From Solibacillus sp040273735 (GTDB lineage Bacteria > Bacillota > Bacilli > Bacillales_A > Planococcaceae), in NCBI RefSeq assembly GCF_040273735.1, contig NZ_JBELZM010000008.1:100816-164815 (forward strand): 64,000 bases of DNA, given 5' to 3'. The notes under the pieces are model-generated. The model had not been told where the DNA came from and did not search any database. It saw only the letters and a list, made by a program, of their open reading frames with translations. Below are positions 62,342 through 64,000 of the stretch, in pieces. How positions within the stretch are numbered: position 1 is the first letter of the stretch; each line of letters opens with the position of its first letter. The position numbers and the translations under genes are program-made.

Positions 62342-62356
62342 AGGAGTGGGGAAGAA

Positions 62357-63703
62357 ATGTTGTTTCTAATTATTCTGATTGGTGTGTTGTTCATTGTCTT
62401 TGCAACGGCAAAACTAAAGCTGCATCCTTTTCTTGCATTATTAATTAGTTCATTCTTTGTTGGTATTGCAGCAGGTATGCCTTTATTAACAGTTGTAGAG
62501 AGTATTAACACAGGTTTTGGAGGACTGATGACGAGTATCGGTATCGTCATCGTAGCAGGTACGATTATTGGAATTATATTAGAAAAATCCGGCGCTGCAT
62601 ATCGTATGGCCGAAGTTGTATTGCGGGTAATCGGACCGAAACGACCGCAATTAGCAATGTCGATCATTGGCTACATTGTATCCATTCCGGTGTTTTGCGA
62701 TTCAGGTTATATTATTTTAACAAGTTTAAAGAAAGCGCTGGCCAAACGTGCCGGCGTAACAATCGCTTCAATGGCAGTTGCTTTAGCTACTGGTTTATAT
62801 GCGACACACGTACTTGTGCCGCCTACTCCTGGACCGATTGCGGCTGCAGGGAATATTGGTGCGGCAGATTATTTAGGCACGATCATTTTAATCGGATTAA
62901 TCGTCGCTATTCCAGCAACAATCGTAGGCTATATTTGGGCGACGAAAGTGGCATCAAAAATTCGGGTTGAGGCAGATGATGAACCGGCATTAGATTACGA
63001 TGAAATTATTAAGTCGTTTGGTAAAATGCCTTCTACGTTCAAATCATTCTTGCCGATAGTATTGCCAATTGTTTTGATCGGGGCAGGTTCGGTTGCTGCA
63101 TTAGTAGGTGATCCGGAAGCGGGCGTTAATATGTTCTTCAGATTCCTTGGGTCGCCTACAGTTGCACTTATACTAGGGGTATTCGCTGCATTTTTACTAT
63201 TGCCTGAACTGAGTGAAGAAACATTATCAAACTGGATAGGTGAAGCATTAAAAGAAGCGGCGCCAATTTTATTAATCACAGGTGCTGGTGGCGCATTTGG
63301 TACTGTTATTAAAAATACAGGTGTCGGTGATAAACTGCAGGAAATGGATTTAGGTGCATTGGCAACAGGCGCATTATTTTTATTAATACCGTTTTTAATT
63401 GCCGCTGCTTTAAAAACAGCACAAGGTTCGTCAACTGCAGCATTAGTTATTACATCTTCCTTAATCGCGCCGATGCTACCGACTTTAGGAATCGAAGGGG
63501 CAGTACCGCTAGCTCTAGTCGTTATGGCAATTGGTGCAGGTTCTATGACAGTGAGCCATGTAAACGATAGTTTCTTCTGGGTAATTACACAATACAGCGG
63601 AATGAAAGTAACGGATGCATATAAAGCGCAAACGATGGCAACATTGCTGATGGGTTTAACGACAATTATCTTCACAATGGCATTATGGTTTGTACTAGTT
63701 TAA
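62357..63703 (+). CDS. GntP family permease, probably for glycerate
   Basis: The 448-residue protein has about 12 membrane segments and the GntP signatures SIPVFCDSGYIILTSLKKAL near residue 112, ATHVLVPPTPGPIAAAGNIG near 150 and MTVSHVNDSFFWVITQYSGM near 396. Proteins of this group beside glycerate kinase are taken to import glycerate with protons; gluconate is the alternative. AAGGAGTGGGG precedes the ATG. The operon ends in a bidirectional terminator. Confidence 0.9.
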   Translation: MLFLIILIGVLFIVFATAKLKLHPFLALLISSFFVGIAAGMPLLTVVESINTGFGGLMTSIGIVIVAGTIIGIILEKSGAAYRMAEVVLRVIGPKRPQLAMSIIGYIVSIPVFCDSGYIILTSLKKALAKRAGVTIASMAVALATGLYATHVLVPPTPGPIAAAGNIGAADYLGTIILIGLIVAIPATIVGYIWATKVASKIRVEADDEPALDYDEIIKSFGKMPSTFKSFLPIVLPIVLIGAGSVAALVGDPEAGVNMFFRFLGSPTVALILGVFAAFLLLPELSEETLSNWIGEALKEAAPILLITGAGGAFGTVIKNTGVGDKLQEMDLGALATGALFLLIPFLIAAALKTAQGSSTAALVITSSLIAPMLPTLGIEGAVPLALVVMAIGAGSMTVSHVNDSFFWVITQYSGMKVTDAYKAQTMATLLMGLTTIIFTMALWFVLV

Positions 63704-63713
63704 TAGAGAAAGC

Positions 63714-63748
63714 AAAAGGTGCATCCTGTTGTTGGGATGCACCTTTTT
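63714..63748. terminator. Bidirectional terminator between the permease and P-type ATPase genes
   Basis: AAAAGGTGCATCC/GGATGCACCTTTT, 13 bp, with T-rich sides. Confidence 0.93.
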
Positions 63749-63757
63749 ATTGGTGGA

Positions 63758-64000
63758 CTAAACATTTTTACTCAGCATACGTAACCCATTTAAAATAACT
63801 AAAATTGTACTGCCTTCATGACCGATAACGCCTAAAGGTAGGCTGATTGCTTGGAAAAAGTTCGAAATGATCAGCAGTGCAATAACTGTTAATGAAAATA
63901 TAATGTTTTGTTTCACAATACGCTGCATTTTTCGCGAAAGCTTAACCGCATGAGCAATTTTAGATAAGTCATTTTTCATCAAAATGACATCCGCAGTTTC
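63758..64000 (-). CDS. C-terminal end of a heavy-metal P1B-type ATPase (cut by window edge)
   Basis: The minus strand from 64000 reads ETADVILMKNDLSKIAHAVK and continues through LSRKMQRIVKQNIIFSLTVI to a final membrane segment with LPLGVIGHEGSTILVILNGL. This is the end of the hinge region and the last two membrane segments of CadA/ZosA-type metal-translocating ATPases. The GHEGST sequence before the final segment is typical of the zinc/cadmium/cobalt branch. The catalytic DKTGT and metal-binding CPC lie outside the window, so the metal cannot be fixed. Confidence 0.88.
   Translation of the reverse strand, partial: ETADVILMKNDLSKIAHAVKLSRKMQRIVKQNIIFSLTVIALLIISNFFQAISLPLGVIGHEGSTILVILNGLRMLSKNV

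Noticed and set aside
1..64000. tRNA, rRNA, prophage, insertion sequence or toxin-antitoxin genes
   Set aside because: I read the gaps on both strands and saw no cloverleaf, integrase, transposase or convincing toxin-antitoxin pair. A covariance-model scan would be needed to exclude small RNAs.

Overview
The window is a 64 kb chromosomal segment of a low-GC, spore-forming, motile Gram-positive of the Bacillales. The mix of genes points to the Planococcaceae (Solibacillus or Lysinibacillus type): a CotA-like multicopper oxidase, motAB, psuK-psuG, ytoQ, yfkK/yfkH homologues, a TPP-controlled thiT, two M29 aminopeptidases and many amino-acid, peptide and organic-acid transporters. The genus is inferred from gene content; no rRNA or tRNA is present to confirm it. 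No prophage, insertion sequence or CRISPR array was seen. Nearly every gene end carries a clear intrinsic terminator, many of them bidirectional.

Layout. 1-5.4 kb: 3'-truncated hpaB (minus strand), an unknown 284-aa protein, ytoQ, nadX-type aspartate dehydrogenase and a tRNA dihydrouridine synthase. 5.5-8.8 kb: a 3-hydroxybutyrate unit (SDR dehydrogenase plus GntP permease) with a divergent LysR regulator. 8.9-13.4 kb: two decayed loci, namely an SLC13 transporter remnant and an SDR/GntP chimera left by a deletion, around a membrane-anchored phosphodiesterase/phosphatase and a patatin. 13.6-23.7 kb: transporters, a laccase, small spore or Cys-rich proteins, an acyl-CoA ligase, yehS, a radical SAM protein and a phosphoesterase. 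23.9-31.0 kb: an operon for N-acetylmuramic acid (cell-wall sugar) use: murR, an ABC importer without its ATPase, an AmiE-like serine hydrolase, a BadF-type sugar kinase and murQ. 31.1-33.5 kb: acyl-CoA dehydrogenase and thiolase. 33.5-33.9 kb: a striking array of the octamer TATTAGAA repeated every 21 bp. 34.0-37.4 kb: a DECD-variant RNA helicase, an M29 aminopeptidase and a GDSL esterase. 37.4-43.4 kb: an oligopeptide ABC transporter, oppA divergent from oppCBDF, with CodY-like boxes between. 43.4-47.7 kb: sbcD and a frameshifted sbcC. 47.7-54.2 kb: small proteins, TPP riboswitch-thiT with an embedded palindromic element, map, ppk2, an acetyltransferase, carbonic anhydrase and a second M29 aminopeptidase. 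54.4-60.0 kb: motAB, psuK-psuG, yfkK, a YtxH-like protein and a YihY protein. 60.0-64.0 kb: a glycerate unit (CdaR regulator, glycerate kinase, GntP permease) with a cre-like site, then the 3' end of a metal P-type ATPase.

How it fits together. Most genes serve scavenging of small carbon sources: hydroxybutyrate, glycerate, peptides, muropeptide sugars, pseudouridine and fatty acids. The two decayed loci suggest that hexuronate/gluconate and dicarboxylate uptake have been lost. The two least explained structures are the 21-bp phased array at 33547-33861 and the palindromic element in the thiT leader. The muramic acid operon is the most complete non-standard pathway: its gene content implies ABC import and cytoplasmic phosphorylation where Bacillus subtilis uses the phosphotransferase system.
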